Shown here: positions 17,041 to 27,220 of the stretch, piece after piece
How the letters are laid out: every line of letters begins with the position of its first letter
Position numbering within the stretch: position 1 is the first letter of the stretch
DNA from: Pseudonocardia autotrophica
GTDB lineage: Bacteria > Actinomycetota > Actinomycetes > Mycobacteriales > Pseudonocardiaceae
Assembly: GCF_000717175.1 (NCBI RefSeq)
Contig: NZ_JNYD01000024.1
Location: forward strand, 25,861-89,860
Reading direction: 5' to 3'
Length of the DNA stretch: 64,000 nucleotides
Translations under genes and position numbers: made by a program
The notes under the pieces: model-generated
Database searches by the model: none
What the model saw: only the letters and a program-made list of their open reading frames with translations
What the model was told of the DNA's origin: nothing

Positions 17041-20000
17041 TCAGACCCCGCGCAGCGCCGCCGCGACCCGCGCGTGCTCGCCCGCGATCTGCTCGACGAC
17101 GGGGCCCAGCTCGGCGAGCCCGCGCGACTCGGCGCGCCGGCACAGCCGGGCCATCGCGGTGGCGCCGAACGTGTCGCCGAGCCCCTTGAGGGTGTGCGCG
17201 GCGCGCTGCGCGGTCTCCGGGTCGCCGGCGGCCACGGCGGCCCGCAGCGAGTGCACGAGGTGCGGGGTCTCGCCGAGGAAGTCCGCCACGAGCCCGGAGA
17301 GGGTGTCCGCGTCGCCGCCGACGAGCTCGCGCAGCCGGTCGAGCGCCGCCGGGTCGAGCGGGCCGGGTGCTGTCGTGCCCTGCGGAGAAGGTCCGGGCGC
17401 GCGGGCCAGGGCCTCGGCGAGCTCGACGGCCACGAGCGGCTTGGTCAGGTGGTCGTCCATCCCCGCGGCCAGGCAGGTGTCCCGGCCGCCGGGCTCCGCG
17501 GTCACCGCGATGATCCACGGTTGCCGGACCTCGGCCTCGGCCCGGATCCGGCGGGTGGCCCCGAGTCCGTCGAGCTCGGGCATCCGGACGTCCATCAGCA
17601 CCACGTCGTAGTGCCGGTCGCGGACCGCGGCCACGGCCTCGAGGCCGTTGCTGACCACGTCGGCGCGGTGCCCGAGCCGGGTCAGCAGGAGCGACACGAG
17701 CCGCTGGTTGACCGGGTGGTCCTCGGCGACCAGGATCCGCGGCGCGACGCCCCCGGGCGCGATCGCCACCGGGTCGGCGGGCGCGTCCGCGAGCGCGCGG
17801 AACAACGCGGCGGGCCGGACCGGCTTGCTCACCACGGCGGCGATCCCGGTGCGGTCGCTGGGCGGAAGGCTGCCGAGCGAGGTGAGCAGGACCAGCGGCA
17901 TCCCCGCGCCCGCGGGCCGCGCGTGGATCGCCGCGGCCAGGCACGGGCCGTCGAGCCCGGGCATGCGCTCGTCGAGCACGGCGACGTCGAACCGGCGGCC
18001 CTCGTCCAGCCAGTGCAGCGCGGTGGCCGCCGAGGTCGTGTCCCTGACCTGCATGCCCCACGCCCCGAGCCGCCGGCGCAGCAGCCGGAGGCTGCCGGGA
18101 TGGTCGTCGACGACGAGGGCGCGCAGGCCGGAGAGCGCGCGGCCGGCGTCGGGCACGGGATCGCGGCGCACGCCCTCGGCGGCCTCCGCCTGCACGGTCA
18201 CGGTGACCGACGTGCCGGCGCCGGGGGTGCTCTCCGCGGTCACCGACCCGCCCATGAGCTCGGCCAGCCGCCGGCAGATCGCCAGGCCGAGGCCGGTGCC
18301 CCCGTAACGCCGGGCGGTCGACGCGTCGACCTGCGTGAACGCCTCGAAGATCGACCCCAGCCGGTCCGCCGGGATACCGACGCCGGTGTCCCGCACGGTG
18401 AACCGCCACTCGTGCCCGCCCCCGCACGGCCGGGCGCCCACGGTCACGGTGACCTCGCCCCGGTCGGTGAACTTCACGGCGTTGCTCAGCAGGTTCAGCA
18501 GCACCTGGCGCACCCGCGTCACGTCGCCGACCAGGCCGGACGGGGTGCCGGGCTCGACCACGCAGAGCAGCTCGAGGTCCGTGGCGGCGGCGTCGGCGGC
18601 GACCAGCTCCAGGGCGCCCTCGATGCACTCGGCGACGTGGAACGGCCGCCGCTCCAGCTCGAGCCGGTCCGCCTCGATCTTGGAGTAGTCGAGGATGTCG
18701 TTGATCATGAGCAGCAGGGCGTGCGCGCTGTCCCGGACGATCTCCGCGAAGCGGCGCTGCTCGGGCCCGAGGTCGGTGTCGAGCAGCAGCCCGGACATGC
18801 CGATCACGGCGTTCATCGGCGTGCGGATCTCGTGGCTCATCGTCGCGAGGAAGGCGCTCTTCGCCCGGTTGGCGCTCTCCGCGGCGGTGGCGGCGGCGCG
18901 CAGGGCGTCGGCGGTCCGGACCCGTTCCACCACCTGCCCGAGCTGCGCCGCGACGTCGGACAGCAGGGCAAGCAGCGCGGGATCGGGCTCGGCCGGGCCG
19001 GCCGCGACGAACTCCACGACCGCGACGACCTCGCCCGCCGCGCGCACCGGGAGGGCCACGGCGACGCCGTCGGGGCCGGGGTGCCAGACCGGTTCGCCGG
19101 TGGCCAGCACCCGCTCGCGTGGGCCGGCGCCGGCGGGCGGGTCGCCGTGCTCGGTGAGGGAGGTGCCGTCGGCGAACGACGCGCGGCCCCGCGTCCAGCC
19201 GGTGTGGGCGCAGACCAGCGCCAGCACCTCGCGGGTGGCGGTCGGGAGGTCGGTGGCCCGGTGCGCGGTGGCCGCCACCCGGTGCAGCAGCCGCAGCTCG
19301 GCGGTGCGGGCCCGGACGCGCTCGGCCATGCCGTTGAAGCGCCGGGCCAGCGCGCTGACCTCGCCGACGCCCGCCACCCGGGCCCGGACGTCGGCCTCGC
19401 CCGCTGCGATCCGGGCGGTGGCCGCGTCGAGCTCGGCGACCGGCCGCAGCACGTCCCGCCGGGTCACCACGACGAGCACCGCCATGCCGGCCAGCAACAG
19501 GACGGCCGTGGTGACCGCGGCCGCGGACCAGTCGCGGGCCCGCCCCGTGGCCTGCGCGGTCTCCTGCGCCGTCCGGGTGTCGACGAGCGAGAGCACCTGC
19601 CCGATCGGCCCCATGATCTCGGCCTTGGCGTGCAGGTAGGTCGGGTCGTAGAGCATCGACGTGGCGCGGGCCCGGTCGGGGTCGGGGGTCGCCGCACCCG
19701 CCGCGACCAGCGTGAACGCCTGCTCCTCGATCCGGGCCAGCGCGTCGGAACGGGCCTGGGCGGTGGCGAGGAGCGCCTGCTCCTGCGCGCTGAAGCCGGC
19801 GCGCGCGGCCAGCGTGGCGAAGGAGTCCGGCGGGGCGAACGGGGTCGGCCGCTGTCCGGTGTCGCTCACGACGTCCCAGTAGATGCCGTCGTAGCCCACC
19901 GGCCGGGGCGCGGTGCCGGCGCGGATCGCCAGGATCTCCCGGAACCAGTCCAGGTAGCGCGGCTCGCCGGTGGCGACGTACGAGCGGGCCATCCGCGTGA

Positions 20001-20196
20001 GGTCGTCGGAGGTCTGGCGCAGCTCGTAGGCCAGCTGCAGCGACTCCGACCGGCGGGCCTCGGCCTCCGTGGCGTCCTGCATGCTCTGCTCGGCGAGCAG
20101 GCTGACCAGCAGCAGCACCGCGAGGAGCGCCCCGCCGATCCCGAGCCCGAGGGTCAACAGCCGGGTGAGCGTCCGGCGGCCGGCACGACGCGTCAC
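17041..20196 (-). CDS. Hybrid sensor histidine kinase with two receiver domains and an HPt domain
   Basis: The product is 1051 residues. Order: TM1 about 12-35, extracellular sensor 36-225, TM2 about 228-245, HAMP 246-298, GAF about 310-425, HisKA with His455 ([14 protein letters not shown]), ATPase domain 560-670 ([25 protein letters not shown]), receiver 1 with Asp741, receiver 2 with Asp868 and Lys919, HPt with His1000. All phospho-sites look intact, so a full phosphorelay within one chain is possible. The GTG start overlaps the stop of the SARP-receiver gene (GTGA), so that protein is the likely output. The signal is unknown. Confidence 0.9.
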   Translation of the reverse strand: MTRRAGRRTLTRLLTLGLGIGGALLAVLLLVSLLAEQSMQDATEAEARRSESLQLAYELRQTSDDLTRMARSYVATGEPRYLDWFREILAIRAGTAPRPVGYDGIYWDVVSDTGQRPTPFAPPDSFATLAARAGFSAQEQALLATAQARSDALARIEEQAFTLVAAGAATPDPDRARATSMLYDPTYLHAKAEIMGPIGQVLSLVDTRTAQETAQATGRARDWSAAAVTTAVLLLAGMAVLVVVTRRDVLRPVAELDAATARIAAGEADVRARVAGVGEVSALARRFNGMAERVRARTAELRLLHRVAATAHRATDLPTATREVLALVCAHTGWTRGRASFADGTSLTEHGDPPAGAGPRERVLATGEPVWHPGPDGVAVALPVRAAGEVVAVVEFVAAGPAEPDPALLALLSDVAAQLGQVVERVRTADALRAAATAAESANRAKSAFLATMSHEIRTPMNAVIGMSGLLLDTDLGPEQRRFAEIVRDSAHALLLMINDILDYSKIEADRLELERRPFHVAECIEGALELVAADAAATDLELLCVVEPGTPSGLVGDVTRVRQVLLNLLSNAVKFTDRGEVTVTVGARPCGGGHEWRFTVRDTGVGIPADRLGSIFEAFTQVDASTARRYGGTGLGLAICRRLAELMGGSVTAESTPGAGTSVTVTVQAEAAEGVRRDPVPDAGRALSGLRALVVDDHPGSLRLLRRRLGAWGMQVRDTTSAATALHWLDEGRRFDVAVLDERMPGLDGPCLAAAIHARPAGAGMPLVLLTSLGSLPPSDRTGIAAVVSKPVRPAALFRALADAPADPVAIAPGGVAPRILVAEDHPVNQRLVSLLLTRLGHRADVVSNGLEAVAAVRDRHYDVVLMDVRMPELDGLGATRRIRAEAEVRQPWIIAVTAEPGGRDTCLAAGMDDHLTKPLVAVELAEALARAPGPSPQGTTAPGPLDPAALDRLRELVGGDADTLSGLVADFLGETPHLVHSLRAAVAAGDPETAQRAAHTLKGLGDTFGATAMARLCRRAESRGLAELGPVVEQIAGEHARVAAALRGV

Positions 20197-21500
20197 CGCC
20201 GGTCGGCCCCGCCGCGCACCCGGTCGACCTCGCTGCGCAGGGCGGCGAGCTCCGCGCGCTCGCGGTCGCGGAGCCGTTTCAACGTCAGCGAGGAGCGCAT
20301 CCGGGCCCGGAGCACGGCAGCGCTGAACGGCTTCGGCAGGTAGTCCGTGGCCCCCAGCTCGATGCAGCGCACCACGCTCTCCAGGTCCGGAACCGCCGAG
20401 ACCATGATCACCGGGAGGTGGTCGAGTGCGGGATCGGCCTTGATCGCGGCCAGGGTGGTGTAGCCGTCGAGCACGGGCATCAGCAGGTCGAGCAGGACGA
20501 CGTCGAAACCGCCGTCGGGCAACAGCTCCAGCGCACGCCGGCCGTTCTCGGCGGCGTGCACCTCGTGGCCGAGCTCGGTCAGCGCGGCCACCAGCATCCG
20601 GCGGTTCGTTCCGCTGTCGTCGACGACGAGGACGCGGCCCGGCTCGTCGGCGCCGGGACCGGCCGACGGGCCGGCCGCGGGCAGGACCACCGGGCGCGGG
20701 GGCTCCCAGATCAGGCCCGGGTCGTGCCGCAGGACCGCCTGCTCCAGCTCGCGCAGCCGGGTGCCGGGGTCGAGGCCCAGCTCGTCCCGCAGGACCCGGC
20801 GGCCCTCCCGGTAGGTCCCCAGCGCGTCGGCCTGCCGTCCGCAGCGGTAGAGCGCCAGCATCAGCTGGGCGCGGGAGCGCTCCCGCAGCGGGTGCGTGTG
20901 CACCCGCCGTTCCAGCTCGGGCACGAGCGCGGTGTGCCGGCCCAGCGCCAGTTCGGCGTCGGCGCGGTCCTCGGCGGCGCCGAGGCGCAGCTCGTCGAGC
21001 CGGGCCGCCTCGACCCGCACGAACGGCGCGTCGGGCAGGTCGGCGAGCGCCGGGCCGCGCCACAGCTCCGCCGCCCGGGCCAGCAGCTCGGCGGCCCGCT
21101 CGGGGTCGTCGCCGGTGAGGGCCGCGCGGCCCTCGTCGACGAGCCGGGCGAACGCGTGCGCGTCGACCGCCGCCGGGTCGACGGCCAGCCGGTACCCGGG
21201 CGCGGCCGTGACCAGCACCGTCGCCGGGGCGCCGCGCGGGCGGTCGGGCTCCAGCGCGCGGCGGAGGTTCGAGACGAAGACCTGGACGGTTGCCGCGGCG
21301 CGGGCCGGCGGGTCCGCGGGCCACAGGTCGTCGATCAGCTGCTCGAGGGACACGACCCGGCCCGCGCGCAGGACGAGGGAGGCCAGGGCCGCCCGCTGCT
21401 TGGGCCCGCCGAGCTCCACCCGCTCGCCGCCGCGCCACGCCTCGACCCCGCCGAGCACCCGGAACCCGATCAGCGGACCCTCCGCAGCAGCGCCGATCAC
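20193..21500 (-). CDS. SARP/AfsR-type regulator with C-terminal receiver domain
   Basis: The product is 435 residues. Residues about 10-107 form an OmpR-like winged helix of the SARP class ([35 protein letters not shown]). Residues 114-260 are a bacterial transcriptional activation (BTAD) domain. Residues 288-400 are a response receiver with Asp293-Asp294, phospho-acceptor Asp338 ([13 protein letters not shown]) and Lys390. A coiled tail of about 30 charged residues follows. SARP proteins usually activate secondary metabolism; the receiver here suggests control by the coupled kinase. No biosynthetic cluster is nearby. The start (GTG 21500) lacks a clear ribosome site. Confidence 0.88.
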   Translation of the reverse strand: MIGAAAEGPLIGFRVLGGVEAWRGGERVELGGPKQRAALASLVLRAGRVVSLEQLIDDLWPADPPARAAATVQVFVSNLRRALEPDRPRGAPATVLVTAAPGYRLAVDPAAVDAHAFARLVDEGRAALTGDDPERAAELLARAAELWRGPALADLPDAPFVRVEAARLDELRLGAAEDRADAELALGRHTALVPELERRVHTHPLRERSRAQLMLALYRCGRQADALGTYREGRRVLRDELGLDPGTRLRELEQAVLRHDPGLIWEPPRPVVLPAAGPSAGPGADEPGRVLVVDDSGTNRRMLVAALTELGHEVHAAENGRRALELLPDGGFDVVLLDLLMPVLDGYTTLAAIKADPALDHLPVIMVSAVPDLESVVRCIELGATDYLPKPFSAAVLRARMRSSLTLKRLRDRERAELAALRSEVDRVRGGADRR

Positions 21501-21565
21501 GCTACGAGCATGCGCAGCGGGTGTACTCGGCAGGTAACCGGTGTGTGACGTTCAGATCGCACGGC

Positions 21566-21982
21566 TCAGGGCCGTGCGCGACCCGCGTTCTCCGCGCGGC
21601 GCAGCACGGCGGCCGCGATCCGGACCACCGAGGAGTCGAGGATCACCGCGGCGATGCCCCACGGCCCGACCCAGCCGGACACCGGGTGCCCGCCGGTGGC
21701 GAGGGCGGCGCCCAGCACGCCCAGGAAGCTCGCGACGCCGAGCATCCCCAGCACCGCGGTGCCCAGCACGACGTGCGGCACCGGCCGCGCGACGAGGAAC
21801 GCGACCGCGACCAGCCCCGCCGCACAGAGGACGGCGGAGAGCACCTGCGCCCACAGGGCCCCGCCCACGACGGCGAGGCCGCCGTGCGCGACGGCCGCCG
21901 CGGCGACCAGCCCGAGCAGGAGCTTCGGGGGCTGCAGGGTGGCACCCGGGAGCGCGGAGCCGGGCGGGGTCGGGGCGGACAC
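21566..21982 (-). CDS. Small integral membrane protein, function unknown
   Basis: The product is 138 residues with four predicted membrane segments (for example LLLGLVAAAAVAHGGLAVVG and VVLGTAVLGMLGVASFLGVLG) and a basic C-terminus. I do not recognise a named family. It starts with GTG at 21982, with only a weak purine run upstream, and stands alone between the SARP gene and the convergent-facing membrane gene at 22095. Confidence 0.6.
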   Translation of the reverse strand: MSAPTPPGSALPGATLQPPKLLLGLVAAAAVAHGGLAVVGGALWAQVLSAVLCAAGLVAVAFLVARPVPHVVLGTAVLGMLGVASFLGVLGAALATGGHPVSGWVGPWGIAAVILDSSVVRIAAAVLRRAENAGRARP

Positions 21983-22094
21983 GGACCCAGCGTAGACCCA
22001 CCCGGTCGTGGCGCCGTGGCGCCTTGGCCGCTCCGGCCCCGCGCCGACAGACTGGCGCGGCAGACAGCGACGGCGGTGCGGCGAGGGGAACGGG

Positions 22095-22667
22095 ATGGCC
22101 GGCGGCTACGGATCGGGCGGCGGGTACGGCACCTGGGACCGCGGGGACGAGACCCGGCGGCTCCCCGACCACGACCAGTACCAGCAGTACGGGGAGCAGT
22201 ACGGCGACCCGCAGTACGCCCAGGAGTACGAGCCGCCGCGGGCGCCGAAGCCCTCGGTCGACGCGGGCCGGCTCTGGGCGGCGGGCATCGCCACGGCGAT
22301 CGTCGCGGCGCTGGTCGCGATGGTGGGGACGTTGATCGTGCGCGCGGTCCTGCGCATCGCCTTCAACGGACCGGCCAGCTCCGGGGCGCTCGGCGACTCG
22401 CGCACCGTGCTGCTCTGCGTCCTGTCGGCGGTGGCCGCGCTGGCCGCGACGGGCCTCGCGCACCTGCTGCTCGTCTCCACGCCGCGGCCGATGACCTACC
22501 TGACGTGGATCGTCGGCCTGGTGACCGTGGTCGCGGCCCTGCTCCCGCTGCTCGGCTCCGCGCCGATCGGCGAGCGGGTGGCCAACTCCGTGATCCACCT
22601 GGTGATCGGGCTGGTGATCAGCAGCCTGGTGGCCGGCGCCGGGGCCTCGGCGCGCCGGATGCGCTGA
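22095..22667 (+). CDS. DUF6069-like four-helix membrane protein
   Basis: The product is 190 residues. A Tyr/Gln/Gly-rich cytoplasmic N-terminus of about 60 residues is followed by four membrane helices: AAGIATAIVAALVAMVGTLI, VLLCVLSAVAALAATGLAHL, TWIVGLVTVVAALLPLL and VIHLVIGLVISSLVAGAG. The layout matches the DUF6069 group of actinobacterial membrane proteins of unknown function. A GAGGGGAA box precedes the ATG at 22095. Confidence 0.65.
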   Translation: MAGGYGSGGGYGTWDRGDETRRLPDHDQYQQYGEQYGDPQYAQEYEPPRAPKPSVDAGRLWAAGIATAIVAALVAMVGTLIVRAVLRIAFNGPASSGALGDSRTVLLCVLSAVAALAATGLAHLLLVSTPRPMTYLTWIVGLVTVVAALLPLLGSAPIGERVANSVIHLVIGLVISSLVAGAGASARRMR

Positions 22668-22832
22668 CCGCCTCGCCGCCGGGGACACCGTGCGGCTCGA
22701 CCGCGCCACCACGGAGGCGCTCGCCGAGGCGTACCTGGCGGAGATCGCGGCGCGTCTCCCGGCCTGACGGGGCGCTGACGCCCGCCCGTCCTGCCGTGGC
22801 CGGTCCTGCGGGTCCGCGTCGGGCGAGGCAGG

Positions 22833-24029
22833 GTGGCGGGCGTGGACGGCACGGCGGAGCTCGGGCGCAGCGGGCTGCGCCGGGTGCTCGCCGTCCTCTG
22901 TGTGACCGAGGTGACCAGCTGGGGCGTGCTCTACTACGCCTTCCCGGTCCTCGCGCCCACGCTGTCCCGGGAGACCGGCTGGTCGATCGGGGCCGTCACC
23001 GGGGCCTTCTCGGCCGGGCTGGTCACGTCGGCGTTGGTCGGGATCCCGCTCGGCCGCGCCCTGGACCGCTGGGGACCGCGGTGGATCATGACGGCGGCGT
23101 CCGCGGTCGGCGTGCCCGCGGTCGTCGGGATCGCGCTCGCGCCCTCGTTCCCCGCGTTCCTCGGGGCCTGGCTGCTCGCCGGGATCTCGATGGCCGGGAC
23201 GCTCTACCCGCCGGCGTTCGCCGCGCTGACCCGCTGGTGGGGGCCGCGGCGGGTCACCGCGCTCACCGCGGTGACGCTGCTCGGCGGGCTGGCCAGCACG
23301 GTGTTCGCCCCGCTCACCGCGACACTGCTCGGGCACCTCGGCTGGCGGGATGCCTACCTCGTGCTCGCGGGGGTGCTCCTGGTGGTGACCGTCCCGGCCC
23401 ACCTCCTCGGCTTGCGCGGGACCTGGCCCGACGCACCCGCGCCCGTCGACGGCCTGCACACCGACCCCGGCCCGATCGCCCGCAGCCGACCGTTCGTCCT
23501 GGTCACGGCCGCGGTCGGGCTCGGCGCCTTCACGGCGTTCGCGGTGGTGGTCAACCAGGTCCCGCTGCTGCTCGAGCGCGGCCTCTCCACCGGCACGGCG
23601 GCGTGGGCGCTGGGCCTCGGCGGCGTCGGGCAGGTGCTCGGCCGGTTGGGCTACCGGCGGCTCACGGCGATGCCGGCGCGGGCCCGGTCCGTGCTGGTGC
23701 TCGGTGCGCTCGGCGCGACCACCCTGCTCCTCGGCCTGGCGCCCGGCCCGGTCCCGCTGCTCGTCGCGCTGGCCATGCTGACCGGGGCGGCGCGCGGGAT
23801 CTTCACCCTTCTGCAGGCCACGGCCGTGAGCGACCGGTGGGGCGCTGCGCACTACGGGCGACTCAGCGGCATCCTCTCCGCCCCCGCGATGACCGCGACC
23901 GCGGTCGCCCCGTGGGCGGGCGCCACGCTGGCGGCCGCGCTCGGGGGCTACCCCGAGCTGTTCGTGCTGCTCGCCGGCACCGGCGCGGCCGCCGCCCTCC
24001 TCGCCGCCGGGACCCGGGTCCGGGCGTGA
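22833..24029 (+). CDS. Major facilitator superfamily transporter
   Basis: The product is 398 residues with 12 predicted helices. It has the GIPLGRALDRWGPRWIM loop between helices 2 and 3 (MFS motif A), and a central loop near residues 200-215. Monocarboxylate/oxalate-type or Bcr/CflA-type carriers look similar; the substrate is unknown. The GTG at 22833 follows a GAGGCAGG run; another GTG at 22842 is possible. It is convergent with the IolE-like gene, 34 bases apart. Confidence 0.82.
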   Translation: MAGVDGTAELGRSGLRRVLAVLCVTEVTSWGVLYYAFPVLAPTLSRETGWSIGAVTGAFSAGLVTSALVGIPLGRALDRWGPRWIMTAASAVGVPAVVGIALAPSFPAFLGAWLLAGISMAGTLYPPAFAALTRWWGPRRVTALTAVTLLGGLASTVFAPLTATLLGHLGWRDAYLVLAGVLLVVTVPAHLLGLRGTWPDAPAPVDGLHTDPGPIARSRPFVLVTAAVGLGAFTAFAVVVNQVPLLLERGLSTGTAAWALGLGGVGQVLGRLGYRRLTAMPARARSVLVLGALGATTLLLGLAPGPVPLLVALAMLTGAARGIFTLLQATAVSDRWGAAHYGRLSGILSAPAMTATAVAPWAGATLAAALGGYPELFVLLAGTGAAAALLAAGTRVRA

Positions 24030-24063
24030 CCCGGTCAGACCCGCACGGGGCGAGGCCGGTCCG

Positions 24064-24939
24064 TCACGGCCGGGACAGCAGGCTCCTGAGCTGCTCGACG
24101 CTGGTGTGCACGTCGGCGGCCGGGCCGACGCCGGTGGGTGCCTCGGTGAGGATCGTGTCCTGCTCCAGCACGTACCAGCCCTGGTAGTCGCGCCCCTGCA
24201 GGCTCGCGACGATGGAGCCGAAGTCGACGTCGCCGGTGCCGAGCGGCCGGTACATGCCCTCCCGGACGGCCTCGGTGTACGTCCGGCGGCCGTCCTGGAC
24301 CTGGCGGGCCAGACCGAGGTCGACGTCCTTGAAATGGGTGTGCGCCACCCGCTCCGGGGCCTGGCGGGTCAGCTCGGCCGGGTCGGTTCCGCCGATCAGC
24401 AGGTGCCCGGTGTCCAGGCACAGCGCGATCGACGAGCCCTCGAGCACGCGCCGGACGTCGTCGCCCGTCTCGACCATCGTCCCGACGTGCGGGTGCAGCA
24501 CGGTCTCGATGCCCGCCGCGGCGGCGACCGCGCTGATCCGGTCGAGGTTGACCAGGAGGGTCTTCCAGCCGCCGTCGTCGAGCTCCGGGCGGGAGTCGTA
24601 GCCCGTCAGGCCCGTGTCGGCGGAGAGGACGAGGGTGCCGGCCGCGGCCGCCGCGTAGCTCGGCAGCAGCGCCTCGACGCCGGGGACCGGGTCGTGGTCG
24701 GGCCGGTGCAGCAGCGTCGGGGTGAAGCCGCCGACCGCGGTGAGGTGGTGCGCGGCGAGCGTGGCGGCCTTGGCGGCCGGGTCGTCGGGCAGGAAGCCGT
24801 CCGGGCCGAACTCGGTGGCGACGAGCCCCACCTCGGCCATCTCGGCGAGCACGCGCTCGGGTGTGAGCTGGTGGCCCCAGCCCGGGACCTCGCACACGCC
24901 CCAGGAGATGGGGGCGCCGGCGATCTTGGGTGCGGACAT
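24064..24939 (-). CDS. IolE-like sugar phosphate isomerase/epimerase (xylose isomerase-like TIM barrel)
   Basis: The product is 291 residues. It opens with KIAGAPISWGVCEVPGWG, an opening very close to myo-inosose dehydratases (IolE), and contains TVLHPHVGTMVE, CLDTGHLLIGG, AHTHFKDVD and GWYVLEQD. These supply the His, Glu and Asp ligands of the AP-endonuclease-2-like barrel. It probably acts on an inosose or keto-sugar. AGAAGAGG lies about 8 bases before the ATG at 24939. It is the last gene of the LacI-controlled operon, about 83 bases after the SDR stop. Confidence 0.78.
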   Translation of the reverse strand: MSAPKIAGAPISWGVCEVPGWGHQLTPERVLAEMAEVGLVATEFGPDGFLPDDPAAKAATLAAHHLTAVGGFTPTLLHRPDHDPVPGVEALLPSYAAAAAGTLVLSADTGLTGYDSRPELDDGGWKTLLVNLDRISAVAAAAGIETVLHPHVGTMVETGDDVRRVLEGSSIALCLDTGHLLIGGTDPAELTRQAPERVAHTHFKDVDLGLARQVQDGRRTYTEAVREGMYRPLGTGDVDFGSIVASLQGRDYQGWYVLEQDTILTEAPTGVGPAADVHTSVEQLRSLLSRP

Positions 24940-24972
24940 CGGTGTGCCTCTTCTCGGTCCGTCGTGGACGGG

Positions 24973-25021
24973 GTCGGTGGTGGGGCGGAGTCGGTGGTGG
25001 GGCGGAGTCGGTGGTGGGCGG
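24973..25021. repeat. 17-bp tandem repeat in an intergenic gap
   Basis: Three copies, the last truncated, of a 17-bp unit (gtcggtggtggggcgga) fill the gap between the SDR stop and the IolE-like gene. Copy number could alter spacing within the operon. No function is evident. Confidence 0.8.
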
Positions 25022-25022
25022 G

Positions 25023-25796
25023 TCAGTCGTGGGCGCCGATCACGGCCTGGTCCCAGTCCAGGACGGACCCGGTGACCACGCCGCTGCGGTCGGAGAGCAG
25101 GAGGACGACCATCCCGGCGATCTCGTCCGGGTCGGCGAGCCGGCCGGCGGGCAGCCGCTCGGCGGCGCGCTCGCGCCAGTCGTCGCCCGCGCCGTGGAAC
25201 CGGCGCTGGGTGAGGTCCTCGCCCTCGGTGTCCGTCCAGCCGATGTTCAGCTGGTTGATCCGGATCCGGTCGAAGCGGTGGGCGTGCGCGGCGTTCTTCG
25301 TCAGGCCGGCCAGCCCGGCCTTGGCCGCGACGTACGGGGCCAGGACGGGCGCGCCGCCGTGGGCGGCCTCCGACCCGATGTTGACGATCGAGCCGGGTGC
25401 CCCGCGCCGCAGCATGTCCTGCACGACGGCCTGCATCGCGAAGAACGGGCCCTTGAGGTTGATCGCGATCTGCCGGTCGAACAGCTCCGGGGTGGTGTCG
25501 ACGAGGCTGCCGCGGTCGGTGAGGCCCGCCGCGTTCACCAGCCCGTCGACCCGGCCGAACTCGGCGACCACGGAGTCGACGGCGGCGCGGACCTGCGCGG
25601 GGTCGGCGACGTCGCAGGGCCGGTAGAGGGCGGCCGCACCCAGCTCGCGCAGCTCGGCGGCCACCTTCTCGCCCGGCTCCCGGCGACGGCCGGTGACGGC
25701 GACCGAGGCGCCGGCCCGGGCGGCGGCGCGGGCGACCGAGGCGCCGACGCCCGCCGTCCCGCCGCTGACCAGTACGACCTTGTCCTCGAGCAGCAT
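25023..25796 (-). CDS. Short-chain dehydrogenase/reductase
   Basis: The product is 257 residues and a classical SDR: cofactor loop VSGGTAGVGASVARA near residue 10, VNAAG, catalytic Ser in VNIGSEAAHGG and Tyr-x3-Lys in YVAAKAG. GRRRE after strand 2 suggests NADP use. It probably oxidises or reduces a sugar or cyclitol. Its ATG follows directly on the TGA of the dioxygenase gene with no gap, so the two are co-translated. It precedes the IolE-like gene in the operon. Confidence 0.9.
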   Translation of the reverse strand: MLLEDKVVLVSGGTAGVGASVARAAARAGASVAVTGRRREPGEKVAAELRELGAAALYRPCDVADPAQVRAAVDSVVAEFGRVDGLVNAAGLTDRGSLVDTTPELFDRQIAINLKGPFFAMQAVVQDMLRRGAPGSIVNIGSEAAHGGAPVLAPYVAAKAGLAGLTKNAAHAHRFDRIRINQLNIGWTDTEGEDLTQRRFHGAGDDWRERAAERLPAGRLADPDEIAGMVVLLLSDRSGVVTGSVLDWDQAVIGAHD

Positions 25797-26972
25797 TCAG
25801 AAGCCTCGCTTGGCGGAATGGGCCGCCAGGGCCGCGGCGAAGGTGTTGTCGTCGTGGCCGAGCAGGACGGCCTCGGTGAGCAGGTCGGCCTGCGACGGCG
25901 GGGCGAGCCCGTCGACCGGCGGGTCGCGGTCCAGGTCGGTGGGGAAGGCGTAGCCCTCGGCCGAGGCCGCGATGACCTGGCGCAGCTGCGCCTCGTCGGC
26001 GCCCGCCGCCCGCATCCGGCGCAGTGCGGGCAGCACCGCGCGGCACACCCGGCCGCGGTCGACGTACTCCATGGCTCGCCCGAACGCCGACGAGACCTGC
26101 AGCAGGTTGGCGATCCGCCGGACGTCGCCCGACCGGTTGGTGCCCGCGCCGTGCAGCAGCGCCGGGTTGAAGAACGCGGCGTCGCCGCACCCGAGCGGCA
26201 GCTGCACGTGGTGCTCGGCGAAGAACGCCCGGAACTCCTCGTGCTCGGCCACCAGGTAGCCGTGCGCGTACTTCTGCGAGTGCGGCAGGTAGAGCGTCGG
26301 CCCCGTCTCGACCGGCATGTCGCAGTGCGCGACGGCGCCCTGCAGCGTCAGCGCCGGGGTGAGCGCGTGCTGGTGGGCGGGGTAGCGGGCCGCGCCGGCC
26401 GGGCTCATGAAGCCGAGGTGGTAGTCGCGGTGCGGGGACTGCGCCTTCCCGCCCGGGTTCACGACGTTGACCTGCGAGGTGATCTGGTAGGCCGGGCCGA
26501 GCCAGGCCTCGGAGACCAGGGCCAGGAGGTCGTTGGCGTAGTAGGTGGCGAAGGTGTCCGGGTCGGCGACCGCGAGCTTCTCCAGCGCGTTCCAGATGCG
26601 GTCGTTGCTGCCGGGCGCGGCGAAGTGGTCGCCGACGGCGGCACCGGTGGCCTTCTGCTGTTCGATCAGCACGAAGAAGGCGTCCGTGGCGCGGTCGACG
26701 ACGGCCCGGTCGGGGTAGGCGCCCGTGATCACGACGATCCCGGGACCGTCGAGGAGGGCGCGCACCAGCTCGGCCTGGACCGCACGGCGGCCGTCGCCGG
26801 CGGCCTCGCGGCGCAGCCGCTCGCCGTCGTAGACCGTGACGCCGGAGACGACCTCGGCGAGGGGGAAGGCGGCCGGATCGGTCCCCTGCTCGACGACGGT
26901 GCGCAGGTCGTCGAGGCGGGCGTCGGCCGGGTCGAGCCACACGGGCGCGTGCGGGCGGACGGAGCTCGTCAT
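25797..26972 (-). CDS. Phytanoyl-CoA dioxygenase (PhyH) family protein
   Basis: The product is 391 residues. The Fe(II)/2-oxoglutarate site is visible: His181-x-Asp183 (SPHRDYH), distal His274 (LLHGAG) and a 2-oxoglutarate-binding Arg280 (TNRSG). HCDMPVETGPTLYLPHSQKY is the core strand pair of the PhyH family. It should hydroxylate a small substrate using oxygen. As first gene of an operon with an SDR and a sugar-type TIM barrel, under a LacI operator, it likely acts on a sugar, cyclitol or derivative and not a lipid; this is inference. Confidence 0.85.
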   Translation of the reverse strand: MTSSVRPHAPVWLDPADARLDDLRTVVEQGTDPAAFPLAEVVSGVTVYDGERLRREAAGDGRRAVQAELVRALLDGPGIVVITGAYPDRAVVDRATDAFFVLIEQQKATGAAVGDHFAAPGSNDRIWNALEKLAVADPDTFATYYANDLLALVSEAWLGPAYQITSQVNVVNPGGKAQSPHRDYHLGFMSPAGAARYPAHQHALTPALTLQGAVAHCDMPVETGPTLYLPHSQKYAHGYLVAEHEEFRAFFAEHHVQLPLGCGDAAFFNPALLHGAGTNRSGDVRRIANLLQVSSAFGRAMEYVDRGRVCRAVLPALRRMRAAGADEAQLRQVIAASAEGYAFPTDLDRDPPVDGLAPPSQADLLTEAVLLGHDDNTFAAALAAHSAKRGF

Positions 26973-27024
26973 CGAAGGTCCTCCGGGATCGGGGGGCGGG
27001 TCGGGCCGCCGGGAGCGCCGAGGT

Positions 27025-27040
27025 TTTAAAGCGCTTCAAA
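27025..27040. promoter_or_regulatory. LacI-family operator
   Basis: TTTAAAGCGCTTCAAA is a 16-bp near-perfect palindrome (one mismatch) centred on the CG step typical of LacI-family sites. It lies about 50 bases upstream of the dioxygenase start and 180 bases upstream of the divergent lacI-type gene. The AT-rich arms stand out in this GC-rich DNA. It probably represses the 26972-to-24064 operon, and perhaps the regulator too. Confidence 0.75.
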
Positions 27041-27220
27041 CACGAGTATGGTCCAGGCCGCGGCGGGGTGGTGTCAAGGCCCCCCGCGCGCGTCCCGGAT
27101 GCACGAGCGGCGCTCTCGTCGAGTAGGTCTGGGCGAGCGGCCGGTCGCTCGTCCGCGGAGCGGGCGGGTGGCGTGCTTCGATACGGGGGCCGCGGGACGA
27201 CGCGCGGCCGAGGAGGTGGG

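Noticed and set aside
20193..21500. SARP regulator as a marker of a secondary metabolite cluster
   Set aside because: No PKS, NRPS, terpene or other biosynthetic core gene lies within the window.
22690..22767. 25-codon open frame (V-R-L-D-R-A-T-T-E-A-L-A-E-A-Y...) after the DUF6069-like gene
   Set aside because: It reads like the helical end of a protein, perhaps a remnant, but it has no ribosome site and no recognised family, and nothing upstream in frame continues it.
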